In this document: positions 24,486 through 36,686 of the stretch, in pieces
Position numbering within the stretch: the stretch's first letter is position 1
Layout: each line of letters begins with the position of its first letter
Assembly: GCA_963277665.1 (NCBI GenBank)
Contig: OY728137.1
Coordinates: 1,170,772,670-1,170,836,669, forward strand
Origin: Viscum album
Lineage: Eukaryota > Streptophyta > Magnoliopsida > Santalales > Viscaceae
Direction: 5' to 3'
DNA: 64,000 bases
Program-made: the position numbers and the translations under genes
Notes under the pieces: generated by a model
What the model was told of the DNA's origin: nothing
Database searches by the model: none
Seen by the model: only the letters and a program-made list of their open reading frames with translations

Positions 24486-24489
24486 AGTT

Positions 24490-26080
24490 TGACACACGCC
24501 TATCATGGGGCATGGAAAAACAATATTTTATTTACCAAAGTATTGTATAGCAGTCAATCCTAGGTAGTCTCCCGAAGAGGAGTGCACACAAAACAAGGTT
24601 GTCAGTTTTTGTTGGTTTTCGTAAAAATATTGGTTTTAATTAATTTGTATGACTATGAGAGAAACAAACAATAGAAATTGGTTGATTTTAAATGATAAAG
24701 GTGGTGATCGGATTTGGGTTCGGCTAGACATAGTGTTGTGCCATCATGGTTTCCAAATTTTATCTCTTCTTCTTCCTTAAACTAGTAAGAGAGATGTGAT
24801 GAGAATTTTCCTATATAAAACCTTAGACTGGTCTATCCTCCTTCCAATGTGTTTAAGGTTGTAGAAGGTCTATTGATTAATTAAAGCAATCCCAGACATG
24901 GAATTGTTGTTCCCTAATAAACCAAGATTTCGACATACAATCCTACACACGTGGTTGACAACCGCCGAGCAATCACCACCCAACCCTAATCATGTTCCAC
25001 TGAATATAGATTAGAATTGGGTGGAGGGAGATGTGATAATCAACCAAAGAAATTTATAATTTCAGAATAAAGAACAGAACCACATTCTGAATTTAATACT
25101 GAATTATGAATTGGAACCATAAGAATAAAGAAGAACAAATTTGATTCATTTCAAGCACAAAAACTCAAGCACAACACATAGGTCCAGCCTCCCCTCTTTC
25201 CGATCACTCAAATGAAACTACCCCTCCATGGATGGGGTAAGAGAGATAATGCGGGAGAGGAGAGACATTTTAAAATAATAGAAATAAAAGAAAAATATGA
25301 GATGTTCTTCTCCTTGGTGTCCCATAATGAAGGGGGTGGAGAATCGGATGTGTTGGGGAGGAGGAGCTCTCCTCCTTTTATAACAAGATTTCTGTCCTCC
25401 GAATGTTGTCACGTTTTGGACCCAATAAATGAAATATTCACACATTGAGCCCTTCTTTAATGTTGTTTATAATTTTCTTGGCTGTTTCCCTCAAAATCGC
25501 AGAAGATTTGGATAGGTATTCCGAGAGTTATGGTCCTTTTACTCTGATCATTTATTCTGTCCAGTCAGAATCCCCAAAACGCCAAACCCCGGATTAGGAA
25601 GCTTTAATGGACCCTCAAACGGAAGAATCCCTCGGCTATTTCTTAATAAAAGTTGCTTCAAAACTCCTTGTGCGTCCACCCACCGAATTTGACAAACGTT
25701 GGGCCCACAAGGGATGAGTTATGGATCCCACACCAAAACAAGGCAGAACAAGAAACTGTTTTCTTGAGCCAACTTGTGAGCTTCTTTTGAGCTTCCATAT
25801 GGCCGATTCAGCTTTTAGTACAAAAATAGTAAATGAATCCCTGGATGTTTAGAATATGGAAAAGAAATAATTTTTCAATTTGGATCAATGTAGATAATGT
25901 TATGGCCAAAATACAGAAATAAGTTAAAACTGTTAAAAATCCAAAATGGCCAATTTTTTATATTCAGCTCAAAATAACACCAAAATCATAAAAATGAAAC
26001 AATTCATCTTAGAGTAACAATTTCATGAGTTAAAAAAAATGATATTAAATATAAATTAATTGAAAATATTTTCTCTATCA
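24490..26080 (-). mobile_element. LTR C (5' LTR of the composite element), complete
   Basis: 1591 bp from TGACACACGCC to TTCTCTATCA, immediately followed by the TCCAC duplication. Same structure as LTR A, with the minus-strand TATA box at 25,373-25,382 and the inverted repeat beside it. Short open frames inside it (25,212-25,448 plus; 25,218-25,445 minus) are shared with all other LTR copies and are not genes. Confidence 0.92.
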
Positions 26081-26085
26081 TCCAC
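26081..26085. repeat. Target-site duplication, right (TCCAC)
   Basis: Exact repeat of 16,425-16,429, directly after LTR C. The sequence that follows (CGCCAATAGTTTCCCTAAAT) resembles 33,347-33,368 (CACTAATAGTTTCCATAAAT), which suggests insertion into an older chromovirus-type LTR. Confidence 0.85.
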
Positions 26086-26481
26086 CGCCAATAGTTTCCC
26101 TAAATATATTCAATCGAAAAATCTTTCAAGATAATGTACAATAATAAACAACTAAAACTCAATAAAATCAATTATTTTCAATCATTGGGTTCCACAATGA
26201 TTTTAAAAATTGACAATACCGACTTTTACTAGTTATGTATATCTTGGAACATGATATCTCAATGGAACTATGGGTCAGATAAGGACCCCAATATAACACC
26301 ATATTGTATCACTATTTAGTATATAATAGATCATAAACCATAGATAATATCATCCCAACATAAATCCATCACCAATATCTCATCACCAATCATGAGGAAA
26401 AGGGGGAACACCACATAACCATGCTGAATACCTCTTCACTATATGGGGGGTGGGTATTTCCCCACACTGTAAACATCTCTT

Positions 26482-26692
26482 ATCTCATCACCACCTGGGG
26501 GTAGTTCCCAACCCTTTAACTACCACATAATCATCACCACATTGGGGTAATTTCTACCTTCTCTGAATCCTTATCATATATCATAAACACCCTTATGGGA
26601 ATGACACCCCACCGTTAAACCTTCTCATATATCATCACCACCTAGATAGGAATGGAGCCCTACCTTGGAATCATTCCATATAATTTTATATT
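26482..26692. repeat. Degenerate 47-51-bp tandem repeat, four copies
   Basis: Four successive units begin with variants of ATCATCACCAC, then a G-rich core, then a pyrimidine-rich end and CATAT. The last three are 51 bp each. It may correspond to the minisatellite found in the younger chromovirus LTR at 42,168-42,370, but the unit lengths differ. Confidence 0.6.
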
Positions 26693-28855
26693 AGTTTTTA
26701 AAATAAATAAGATATAACATAATCATTTAAGTATTTTAAAATAATTGAGTTATGTTTCTTTCCTATATCATTACAATTAAAATTATATAAATATCAATGT
26801 TAAAAATTTAAAGTTATTTTCAAGAGGTTATAATTCACCCAAAAAAATTTACAAACTAATTTACACATAAGTAACTTACTTATATATCTCACATTCAACT
26901 TGTAATCTTGAACAAGGGATCAATCTAGGGTCTCCATGTTCAGTCTATTATGACAAAATCAATTTTAAGCATCCATTAGGTTGTTTTCAATACATCACAT
27001 TTCACTAGTTCAAGAAACCTTTCACATGTTGGGAAATGGTTTGGGCTGTATGTATGGGTTGGATACTTTTTCCCATAGAAATAAGAACCATATAAAATTT
27101 AATTTACTTTTATATAAAAAAAACATTAGGCAACCCTGACCATGCATCATACGACATAGAAAACAAAATTAAACCTCTGGGAAAGCTTATGGACTACATT
27201 ACTCATTCAGAGTTATTTCTTTTACACAATTTATAAACATCATTCCCAAATATCATCCATGGCCAACTATCTATCACCCAAATTCATAATGACCTAACTC
27301 AAACAAATTAATTTTTATATAGTTTGAATACAATTATAAATAAATTAAAAAATATACTAATATTAATTTTACCACTAAATAAACTAGAATATTAAAATAT
27401 TTACTCTACCGGTTACCTGTTATGATTAAAAATTAAGAAATAGGGCGAGAAAAACCATGATATAAATGCATACCTCTAACATTGAACAACCCAAATTTAT
27501 CATTTTAATTCATCCATTAATTTCACTAAAACCATTGGAAATATGAAAATAACTCAATTTTGAAAGGATGTGGATAGGATCATTGAAACCCATTGTTCTC
27601 ATATTATAAAACTTATTAATATCTAATGGGATTTCAAAATTTAAAAATAAAATGACTATCATATCCTTTTACACATAATATAACTAATTGATTAATATTT
27701 TTGAATAACCAAACATAAGGTTTTTCATCATCAATTATTGTAAAACATTGAAGACATATTAAATGTCTAACCATATATATTGTCCCTAAAAATTTACACA
27801 TTCTAAGCCCCATACTTATAAAAAAACTAGTATTTACAAAATATGAATTTTATCTCATTGTGTAAAATTATGCACCATGAAAGAAATTAATTTTGAACAA
27901 ACCTAGTATTCTCTCATTCTAAAAATAATATACCACAAATCTTTAGAAATCTTACATTTCAAAAATCAACAACTGAAATAACTCTTCTAATTTTCTATAA
28001 CTACATCTATATTTGTTCTATAAAATCATAATTATACATCACATGTCATCTAGTTAACTCTAACATATAATCCAAACATCACTTTCAAATTAAAATCATA
28101 ACTATTTTATATCCTTTATGAATTTGATAAAAACCTACGTACCATATAAATACATATCATAGGTCTTCAAACACATAATGATATTAATTTACCTCTGAGG
28201 AACCATACATATCCATCGTACCTTTACAAATCTATAAAAGGTGACCCATACACATTTTATTTAATATATATTCTATTTTACATATTCTAGGGTTACTCTA
28301 ATGTGAGTACTATAAAATATTGATTACCATTACATATTACCATTAAGATTCTCCTATATATCTTCACATGTTCTATAGGCTAATTATTCAGAATCATCTA
28401 ACTAGAGCAAGGTGAATCAAATGTTAACTATACACATACAATTTGAGAAAAACATATAGATTTTAACTTTTAAGATAGTAATTAGTTTGAATGATGTGAA
28501 TTATTAAATAAAATAAATAATTAGATGGATAAAATATATGGAAATCAACCAATGTGGTGGAAACCCTTGTGAATAAGGGAAACCATTATATATCAACTAA
28601 TGAACATTTACCTATCAAAGTGGCTTACAAAAATTTATAATTATCTATATTAGATCTATAGTACCTTTACATGACAAAGAATCACCCTTATGTATCATAG
28701 CTAAAACCCTGATACATTTTAAACATTCACTACATAAATAACCCTTACATACTATAAGACCAACCCTTATGTATCACAGGGTCACGGTTACATATCATAG
28801 GGCTCCATAAACATTATAAAATTTTCATCACATGGAAACCTTTATACATGGGGCA

Positions 28856-28895
<40 letters not shown>

Positions 28896-28896
28896 T
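28856..28896. repeat. (AC)n(AT)n microsatellite
   Basis: About 12 AC units followed by about 8 AT units. It lies in otherwise unannotated AT-rich DNA. Confidence 0.95.
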
Positions 28897-31800
28897 AAAC
28901 ATATGATTCTTAGGATAGGAAAAATATTCAAGAAATCTCTCTCATTCTGATTGATCTACGTCTGGTATTCATACTTCTAGAGATCTACATTGTGTATATA
29001 TACTTTTGGACTTCTAGATCTTGTTTTTTCCACTCAATAAATAAAAAAATTTATGAGACATTAGACATGCATATTATCTCTTTCATACAGTTACAATCCA
29101 TAACTAAAAAATTTTCATCAAATGACTGACTAATTAAAAAATTATAATATCCAAACAATTGAATACACATTCATACACATCATAAGTGATTACTATTATG
29201 TATGTTAGTTTTAAATTTTATTAAAATTTAAAACAACTTAAAAACTACTAAAATTAATTTCTAGTTATACAATCTCATAAGAATTTGATCGCCAGTATTC
29301 CAGACAAAGTAAAAACTCATTTAATAAATTTAGAACTGTATTAATAATTCATAAATCATTTCAACCTAATTTATTTTATTTTGGAACACAAAACTCATTA
29401 AAAACAAGGAAAAGATTATATCATGGATTTTTAATTAATTTCTAAAAGATAAACACCCGCTTTCCCCTTATAGATGAACTTATGTCAGTACCTAGTTCAA
29501 TGATAGGCCATGAAAACCCTATTCTAAAACTCACATGAACACCAAAAAGACATAATTTTCCATCATAAAAATCTAAATAAAACCATAGATTTGCATTTAA
29601 ACTCATTATATTCCTATATGAATCCTAATTCTAAAAAAATCCCCTCCCCATGACTAAATATTAATTTTTTGGTATTTTTACTTACCTACAACAACATGAC
29701 CATTAAAATATCCCAACCACAAAAGTATTCATCCTTGATAATATTCCTAATAAATAATTTGAAAATCATCCCGATCACTATTACCCATTGTACCTACCAT
29801 AACACATGTCTCTGATTGGACTTTTTCATAATGACATAATATCTAAACTAAATCTACTATTCAAACACCCTCTATCCCAATAACCTAAAAAAAATTATTT
29901 CCACAAACTACATTATGATACCCACATATAGTTGTATTCATGAATTCACCATTCAACGACATCACATCACATCATCATAAGTTAGTAGTCTACACCATTC
30001 CATCTATCACCCAAAATCACACCCAAGAATATCCTAAATATTTTCATTAGAAACAAAAATATCACATCCATAACCATATCAATAACTGATGGCACTGCCC
30101 CAATTCAAATTATAATGTCCTATCTATGATAATTGACATTTCATAAACTTAATTACTATATATGACTATTTCTTGAGTATCAAACCTATTTGTACCATAT
30201 TTTAATTATCACGTGTCTTGCAAAATCTAGATATCAAATACCATACCTCAACTTGAGTGTAATTCACTTATACCCGCATAGATTAATTTTCTAATTACTA
30301 AAAAAATCGCAACCACTTTCACCGAAGACATGTTACAACGTAGTAATAAAATTTGGGTTTTTCCATATAAACATCATTCCCAATGTTTACCATGAACATC
30401 AAAAAATGACTTCCATATACATAGAATATCTATGTTATGCTCCCCACCAATTATTATTCCTCAACACTAATCCATGAAAAATATTCTTCCTGATGTAGAA
30501 CATTAACAAAAAATTGATATTTACTTGTCAAAATCATGTTTCTCGAATAGATTAATATCTCAAGACTCAATATAAGTTCTAAAAATTCCACAATACACAA
30601 AAAAATAATAAAAAATCATATCAAAAATATTATACCATAAACCTAATCTCAATGGATAAAAATTGATGTCTATAACCTTTATCACCACCATGGTACTCTT
30701 GTGTTCATTCTTATAATTAAATAATACTAGTAGTTCTAAAAAATAACTGTCACAATGGTTCTCAACTCATACTAGCAAAGAAAATATAATAATTATTCAG
30801 TCATCACATCATGATTCTTATGACTTGGGTATTTTACAATATTCAGTGGCCATTTACCAAAATTATTAGTTTTAAAAAAGCATCAAACTCATCTATCACA
30901 TGAGATGATTGTCCAAACATTGAAAAAAATACACATGAACAATCAATCATTCCACTATACAAAAATATGGATCAGATATTACACATAGATCATATCTCAA
31001 TTCACCTCATAACATTGGTGAATCACTCTAGACCATTCCCCAGAGAAACCCTTACATTAACAAAAACATGTCATTAAAGTAAGGGATGCCTTCTCTTTTC
31101 ATTTATAGGTCAAAATATGGTGTCTCATAACATTTTACCATCATCTCATATCTAATCACCATCTATATATGATCAACCATCAAAAAACCATGCCCTTACT
31201 CTATATATTCCAGATACTAGGGTTTACCAAAACCCATTACAAAATATTAGAACCGCTCAAGGTCTTGCAACCCATTTGGTTCTCATGTGACCAAATATGT
31301 ACATCGAAAAATGTCCCATCTACAAAGAAATCATCCAAATGTTACCACCAAAAATATTTAATCAATGAAATCACTATTGGAGTCATGTCACTCACAAAAC
31401 TCTATCTAGATAGTCTAGAGATATCCTGAACATTCATCCATTAACTTGTACTGCATATTTCCCAAGGTTAGTAACATCTAATAAAACTCTGTGCTTACCA
31501 ACCACAATCTAAGATAAATGTGAACAGATTTCTCTATCATATACATTAATTAGGGAATATCTCTACCCCCATCATAATTCATGGTTAGAGGGTATCTATA
31601 CAGCCAATATCACTACATTTCTTAATATTACCTATTAAAATTACAAATTATCATCATCAAGGAATACACCTTGATGCTACCCAACTATATTATTAAACTG
31701 ATAATATCTCCAATTTTATTCCATCCATACTAATATAAAATTCCAAATAAACCATCTATCCAATCACAAAACAAATGTCCATTTAATAAATTATAGAATA

Positions 31801-32477
31801 TCATGCATAGTTAATTAGGAGACCATACTTCCCTTGTAGGATGGACATATCATGGCCTATTCTTTCAAGAACCACTAAAGCATTACCATTTAGAATAATA
31901 AAGGCATATCACTAAATAAAACATATCCTTGAAAACACATCTTATGAATTAATATCAAATACCAATAATTTACTCAGGATTTTCTTGTTTGGAATCACTC
32001 ACATTCAATGGAAAAACCCTCTCCTGGTTTACCAATAAACATCACAAGTTATCTATAATAGTAATTGGATAAGAACCTCATTCTTAAATATTAATTTGAA
32101 TCACTAATATCTTATGCCAAATCTCAATATCATTAATATTTCTCTTCTAGCCCGTATGTCACATCCCACTAGGTCATAGTTCCTTAAAGAACACCAGCAC
32201 CAACATATCATATTTAATAAGAAATTCACATGTCAATACAACCACTTTTGGGTTCACACACACACACATATGATGTCTAAAACTCATGTAAACTACCCAC
32301 TATAGATTATTAATCATTAAAAAGGAAAATCCAAATATATTAAAATGACACCTCCCAATGATGATCTATATTAGGAAAAATTTACCCATTTATTTTGGTC
32401 AAGTATAACTCCCCCAATTTATTATAAGGTAAAACCGAAAATAAGTTAATTTTGGTAGTTCAATTAACAAAAAACAT

Positions 32478-32497
32478 ATTATTATTATTATTATTAT
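32478..32497. repeat. (ATT)n microsatellite
   Basis: About seven ATT/TTA units. Confidence 0.9.
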
Positions 32498-32828
32498 CAT
32501 TTTCACAAACTAGAGCCACAATAATACACAAGCATTTGCATGCCATTGTAACCTACATGCCTGATATGATGCATTAGAACATTCATATTGCTACCTAAAT
32601 CTAATTGGGAGAAACTAAATCTTAAATAAAATATATAATCACTATATTTAATAAAATAAATTTAAATGTAAACTAAAAATTCATCAATAGTAGATCCCAA
32701 ATCCAAAACAATATTGTCTTTAGCTCTTGTCAGTGCTATCCACAAACAGGAAATAACATCAAACCCATATTTTTACAATTTTATCCTTTATATACCATAT
32801 CTAAAATTTTAATAAAATATAATAGATA

Positions 32829-34403
32829 ATTGATACTAGATTGTAACATCCCATACTGTTTCATTATATAGTATCTATATTATATTACCACCTAATATCA
32901 TATACACTTTCTCAAACTCCAACGGGTTTTAATTATTCTATCTCATTATTGTAGAAAAATAGTGGAAATAACATACAATATGTCAACAAAATTCCCCAAA
33001 AGAAGAAATTAAAACCAATAAAAATATAGCTATAAATAATTAAGTTTTTACATATTATAATTAAATGAACTATAAAAAATATTATATGAGTTATGTGGAT
33101 AACAACATCTTCTCCCATGGGATGGTAACATACAACTCAATCAATAATAATAAAATTAGAAAACTAAACACAATATAGTATGGAGTCTCAATATTATCCC
33201 CTATCCAAATTCTATTTAAGTTATCCATTATTATAATTTAACATAAGTCCTGTACAATACACATTACTATGATAATGAGGTCTTCTTAGATCACAATGTT
33301 TAAGGACAACAAAATAATGTTATGAGTATATCCCAGTAAGACACCACTAATAGTTTCCATAAATATATACATTCAAACAGTGTCCATGATGATATGAAAT
33401 AATAAATATATGAATCATAATAAAATAAATACTCATTAATCATTGACTTCAATAGTATCATTTAGAATCCACAATACCAACATCAGCTAGATAAAAAGGT
33501 CTCTGTAAATAATTTGACAATTAAACCTGTGGTTGGATAAGTAATCTCCTATAATACCTTCTAATTTCATAGATATTAAAACCCAACTAAACATTTCGTT
33601 ATTTTAAACCACTTATATAAGATGAATATAAAAACACATAAATAATCCCAAAATAATCTCATAGCCAAAAAAATAAAATTTTTATTGACTTTGAGAATCA
33701 GATACAACAAAAATATTTTATGATACTCATGAAAATATCTACATAATAAAACCACAATAGACACCATTCTAGAATCATCACAATTTATAATCATATTCAT
33801 AAACATAAGAATGAAAAAGGGGGTGATATTAGATGACTAGTAAAGTAAAAAATGAACAATATTTCATCAAGGGATAGATCATAATCACAGTAGAAAACAT
33901 GATCATGGGAGAAATTTTTTATTGAAAAGAACATGGAACAACCCAAATTACCAATAAGTAGTGATAGAAGGACATGTTATCTCAAATGAACAAAAATATA
34001 CCATGGAATAAGTGTGTGAGATAATAGTCATGATCCATGGATCAAAATCGTTGTTATATGGATTTAAAAAGAAGAATAAGTACATAAGTACATGACATAG
34101 TAGAAAAATAAAAAATGAGATCATGTGCACTCATAATATTTTGAGAAAATATATATGTGATAATGTCAATGGTCCATCTTCTGAGAAAATCCATTTGTGA
34201 TTATTTAAATGCAGAATGATGTGAACTAAGCTATACATGATCCTGCTCATGCACAATCCTATGAACATAACTACAAATGATCAAGAACTTGAAAAATATA
34301 GTTAAAAAAATATATACATGATCATTCCTATGAACAATAATAGAAACAATGAATAATTAGATCATATACCAAAAAAATTACAGGAAAAAAACATAACATA
34401 AAA
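32829..34403 (-). mobile_element. Decayed chromovirus LTR start with primer-site remnant
   Basis: The plus strand reads TTGATACTAGAT and then TGTAACATCCC. The intact copy reads CTGATACCATTT and then TGTCACGACCCC at 41,491-41,514. That places a mutated initiator-Met primer site just left of an LTR beginning at 32,842. About 500 bp in, GAGTATATCCCAGTAAGAC parallels CAAGTATACTCAGTAGG of the intact LTR (41,918-41,934). The stretch then meets a (TA)n tract and passes into younger LTR sequence. The rest is AT-rich, and the open frames at 32,933-33,118, 33,576-33,806 and 33,948-34,130 are not credible genes. Confidence 0.45.
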
Positions 34404-34426
34404 ATATATATATATATATATATATA
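34404..34426. repeat. (TA)n microsatellite at LTR junction
   Basis: About 11 TA units between the decayed LTR and the well-preserved LTR part. The intact LTR has a shorter TA-rich tract at the same relative place (42,610-42,630). Confidence 0.9.
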
Positions 34427-35726
34427 CCAAAAAAATCAGCCAAACCTATGGCTTCTAATCAGAGAACTGAGAACGTGCCTCGACACTACTACTACGAAGC
34501 ATTCATACAACAAACAACCCCAACCCCATTTAGGTTTTCATGTTTCAGCAGAATCAGCTTATTAGTTCCTTAACTACTGTGCAACTATCCACAACCAACC
34601 ATATCAGTTGTTTGTAAAGCATATCCCTTCCATCCACAAAACAAGTTAGGAAACACAAGCAACATAACCAAGTCCCTCTTATTAACCAACCAACCCCATT
34701 GATTATTATTTCTATTCCATTACCAAGCCCCACCGTTCATTAACTCTTCCACATTTTATTTATTATTCACAACCCATAGTTCCTTCACATTCAATCCCAT
34801 CCCTATAGCCCCGCTGGCAACCACCATAACCAAAACCAAGCCAACCACAGCCCCACTGCTCACCCGATCCACAACAACCCACAAAAACACCCCCATCACA
34901 TGTCACGTATCCAAGCCAACACCCACATGTTCATTATTCCATTTTTTCAAACAGGGTGATCACACAAGTGTTCTAGATTTTAAATCATCCAACTTTACGT
35001 GATTAACCAAATTCCATATTCAACAATGTTCCATTCACAAAAATGGTCTAGAAGGACAGGGAAACATTTAATTGAGCAATCAATGGCCCCCAAAGACAGT
35101 GTTTTTCAGTAGGCATAAGCCTATTCAATTCAAAATAGAATATCACAGGATATAAAGATAAACATAACAAATTCCCCATCCTCGTTCTTTAACTAGTTAT
35201 TATCCTCATTTAATGTTTCAACCGTTTTTCATGAAAACAATAGGATACCCACACCGCATGATGTAAAATCATGAGATACGAAGGTAAGATCCCTACTTCA
35301 ATAGGTTCTGATCACAACGCTCCCCCAGGTCAATCTTTAGAAGACGTCCGTTGGCGTCCCTCGCTTCAGGAAAAACCTGGAAAAACCTCCTCAGGTGGAA
35401 TCTTGGAAGCAAAGGCCGAAAGGAAAGCAAAAAATCTATGTTCAGAAGTTCTGTCTCGTTGTTATGATCCTGTGGCCACTTACGGATCATAAATCGGAGC
35501 TCGGACGAAGAAGTTATGGAAGAAAAAGATCCTTCAAGTCTCTTGGGAGAGCTCTGCTCAGAGGAATGGGGAGGAGAGGGGTGAGTTGAAAAGGAGGAGG
35601 GGACCCATCATTTTATGGGCGTGAAAAAAAAGTACATGATGTGTACTTTATGGTACATGGCGTGTACTCGGCCATTTCACACAGTCACCAGGCGACTTCT
35701 AACACGGCCTTCAACGCGGTACGCGT

Positions 35727-35993
35727 CCATTGACTGGTCAACACACAGTTTGAGGGTAACCTGTACGCAGGGAGGGACTACACGGTGTGTAGTATTGTCC
35801 ACACAGTGTGACCTCATTTATTTCACACGGTATGGACACGACTCCACCACAGCACATGACCATTGACTGGTCAACACACGGTTTGAGGGTAACGCATCTG
35901 CGGGGAGGGACTACATGGCGTGTAGTATTGGCTACATAGCGTGTACTAATTTATTTCACATGGTAAGGACACGACCTTCAACACGGGGTATAC
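35727..35993. repeat. 133-bp direct repeat in the chromovirus U3, two copies
   Basis: CCATTGACTGGTCAACACAC starts at 35,727 and 35,860. It is followed each time by GTTTGAGGGTAAC, a GGGAGGGACTACA block, a TTTATTTCACA block and GGACACGAC. The same doublet is in the other LTR at 43,928 and 44,061, so it predates the two LTR copies. It lies upstream of the putative TATA box on the minus strand, where enhancer repeats are common in LTRs. Confidence 0.85.
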
Positions 35994-36273
35994 CCTGAGA
36001 TGGGGTACATGACGGGTAACCACACTACACGGCGTGTAGTTTCAAAATTCTGAAAAGTGTGGGAAAGTCAATTTTACCCTCCAGAACACTTCATGACCCT
36101 CTTTTTGATAAAGGAATGGGCCGGAGAGGTCCGGTCCATTACATCAGATACATCTTAAAACATTATCGTCCTCAAGAATTAAAAATCCAACCTAGAGGAA
36201 CCCAACAAAATACCTATTAGGTCCCTCATTATAATAGGAACCCATTCAACTACCATAATCATATGTGATTGGA

Positions 36274-36592
36274 ATTCATTCTCATATATCGAGATATTAT
36301 CTTCTTTAGGCGGCAACGACTCGTCTGCATGGGTTTAATCACATCCTCATTAATGAGTCTCGATTAATAATTGGGTCTTCCCACTTTTATACATTAAGAT
36401 TTTTTTGAACTTTCACTACCCCATCATCACACTACCAACACACTGCTTGAACATTTTGTTTGGGGAAATTCATTCTCTTATGTCGAGATATTATCCGCTT
36501 TAGGCGGCACTGACTCGCTTGCATGGGATCAATCGCATCCTCATTAATGCTTCTCGATTAAGGATCAGTTTTTTCTCTTTTTCCCACACATA
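36274..36592. repeat. 194-bp-spaced duplication at the LTR edge
   Basis: ATTCATTCTC starts at 36,274 and 36,468. Each copy leads into GAGATATTATC, CTTTAGGCGGCA, a GACTCG block, TGCATGGG and CATCCTCATTAATG, about 125 bp in all. The other LTR has the same pair at 44,464 and 44,659. Confidence 0.8.
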
Positions 36593-36686
36593 CGGACATG
36601 TTACACACTTCTAGAGAACAAGGAAAGAAAAGGTATCATAACCGAAAAGCCAAGCCTTCCATATATTAAAAGTACAGAGTATAATA

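Larger units (their letters stand above)
22786..24489 (-). mobile_element. Internal region 2, deleted copy
   Basis: Collinear with 19,783-21,486 of internal region 1. It lacks the equivalent of 18,027-19,782, so the minisatellite and the LTR-proximal polypurine tract are missing. It holds the second copy of the acidic frame and a mutated primer site. The 22,725-22,934 plus-strand open frame crosses the deletion junction and is not a gene. Confidence 0.8.
16430..26080 (-). mobile_element. Composite non-autonomous LTR retrotransposon (LTR-int-LTR-int-LTR)
   Basis: A 9.65-kb element on the minus strand with three LTRs in the same orientation (16,430-18,026; 21,487-22,785, truncated; 24,490-26,080) and two internal regions. 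The outer ends are TGACGC and CTATCA on the plus strand, so on its own strand the LTR runs TGATAG to GCGTCA. It is flanked by TCCAC on both sides. Primer sites lie just inside LTR 2 and LTR 3. Neither internal region encodes recognisable Gag, protease, reverse transcriptase or integrase, so replication would depend on another element. The Asp-type primer site and the GACGACAAGC / GTGGGGG motifs near the 3' end are typical of the Athila/Tat side of plant Ty3/gypsy. The likely origin is LTR-LTR unequal recombination, or insertion as a concatemer, followed by deletion in the second unit. Confidence 0.85.
26086..32841. other. AT-rich, gene-free stretch, probably decayed retrotransposon
   Basis: 6.8 kb with stops in every frame and no recognisable protein. 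Its left edge resembles the LTR at 33.3 kb. Its right edge, TTGATACTAGATTGTAACAT, resembles the chromovirus primer site plus LTR end at 41,491-41,510. The simplest reading is a very old minus-strand chromovirus copy whose coding region can no longer be read. The 86-codon plus-strand frame at 31,169-31,429 has no supporting feature. Two identifiable repeats inside it are listed separately. Confidence 0.45.
34427..36605 (-). mobile_element. 3' LTR of the chromovirus, left part missing or replaced
   Basis: Collinear with 42,640-44,795 of the intact LTR, from CCTATGGCTTCTAAT to GGACATGTTACA. The first 1.1 kb (plus-strand sense) of the LTR, with the 36-bp minisatellite, is not on this side. Older LTR-like sequence stands there instead. 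The right end is placed at ACATGTTACA, that is TGTAACATGT on the element's strand, because gypsy LTRs start with TG. It could be shifted by a few tens of bases, since no clean polypurine tract is visible. The open frames at 35,271-35,866 (plus) are LTR sequence. Confidence 0.75.

Noticed and set aside
31169..31429. 86-codon plus-strand ORF as a gene
   Set aside because: It stands alone in AT-rich DNA with no motif, no second copy and no promoter context. Chance frames of this size are expected.
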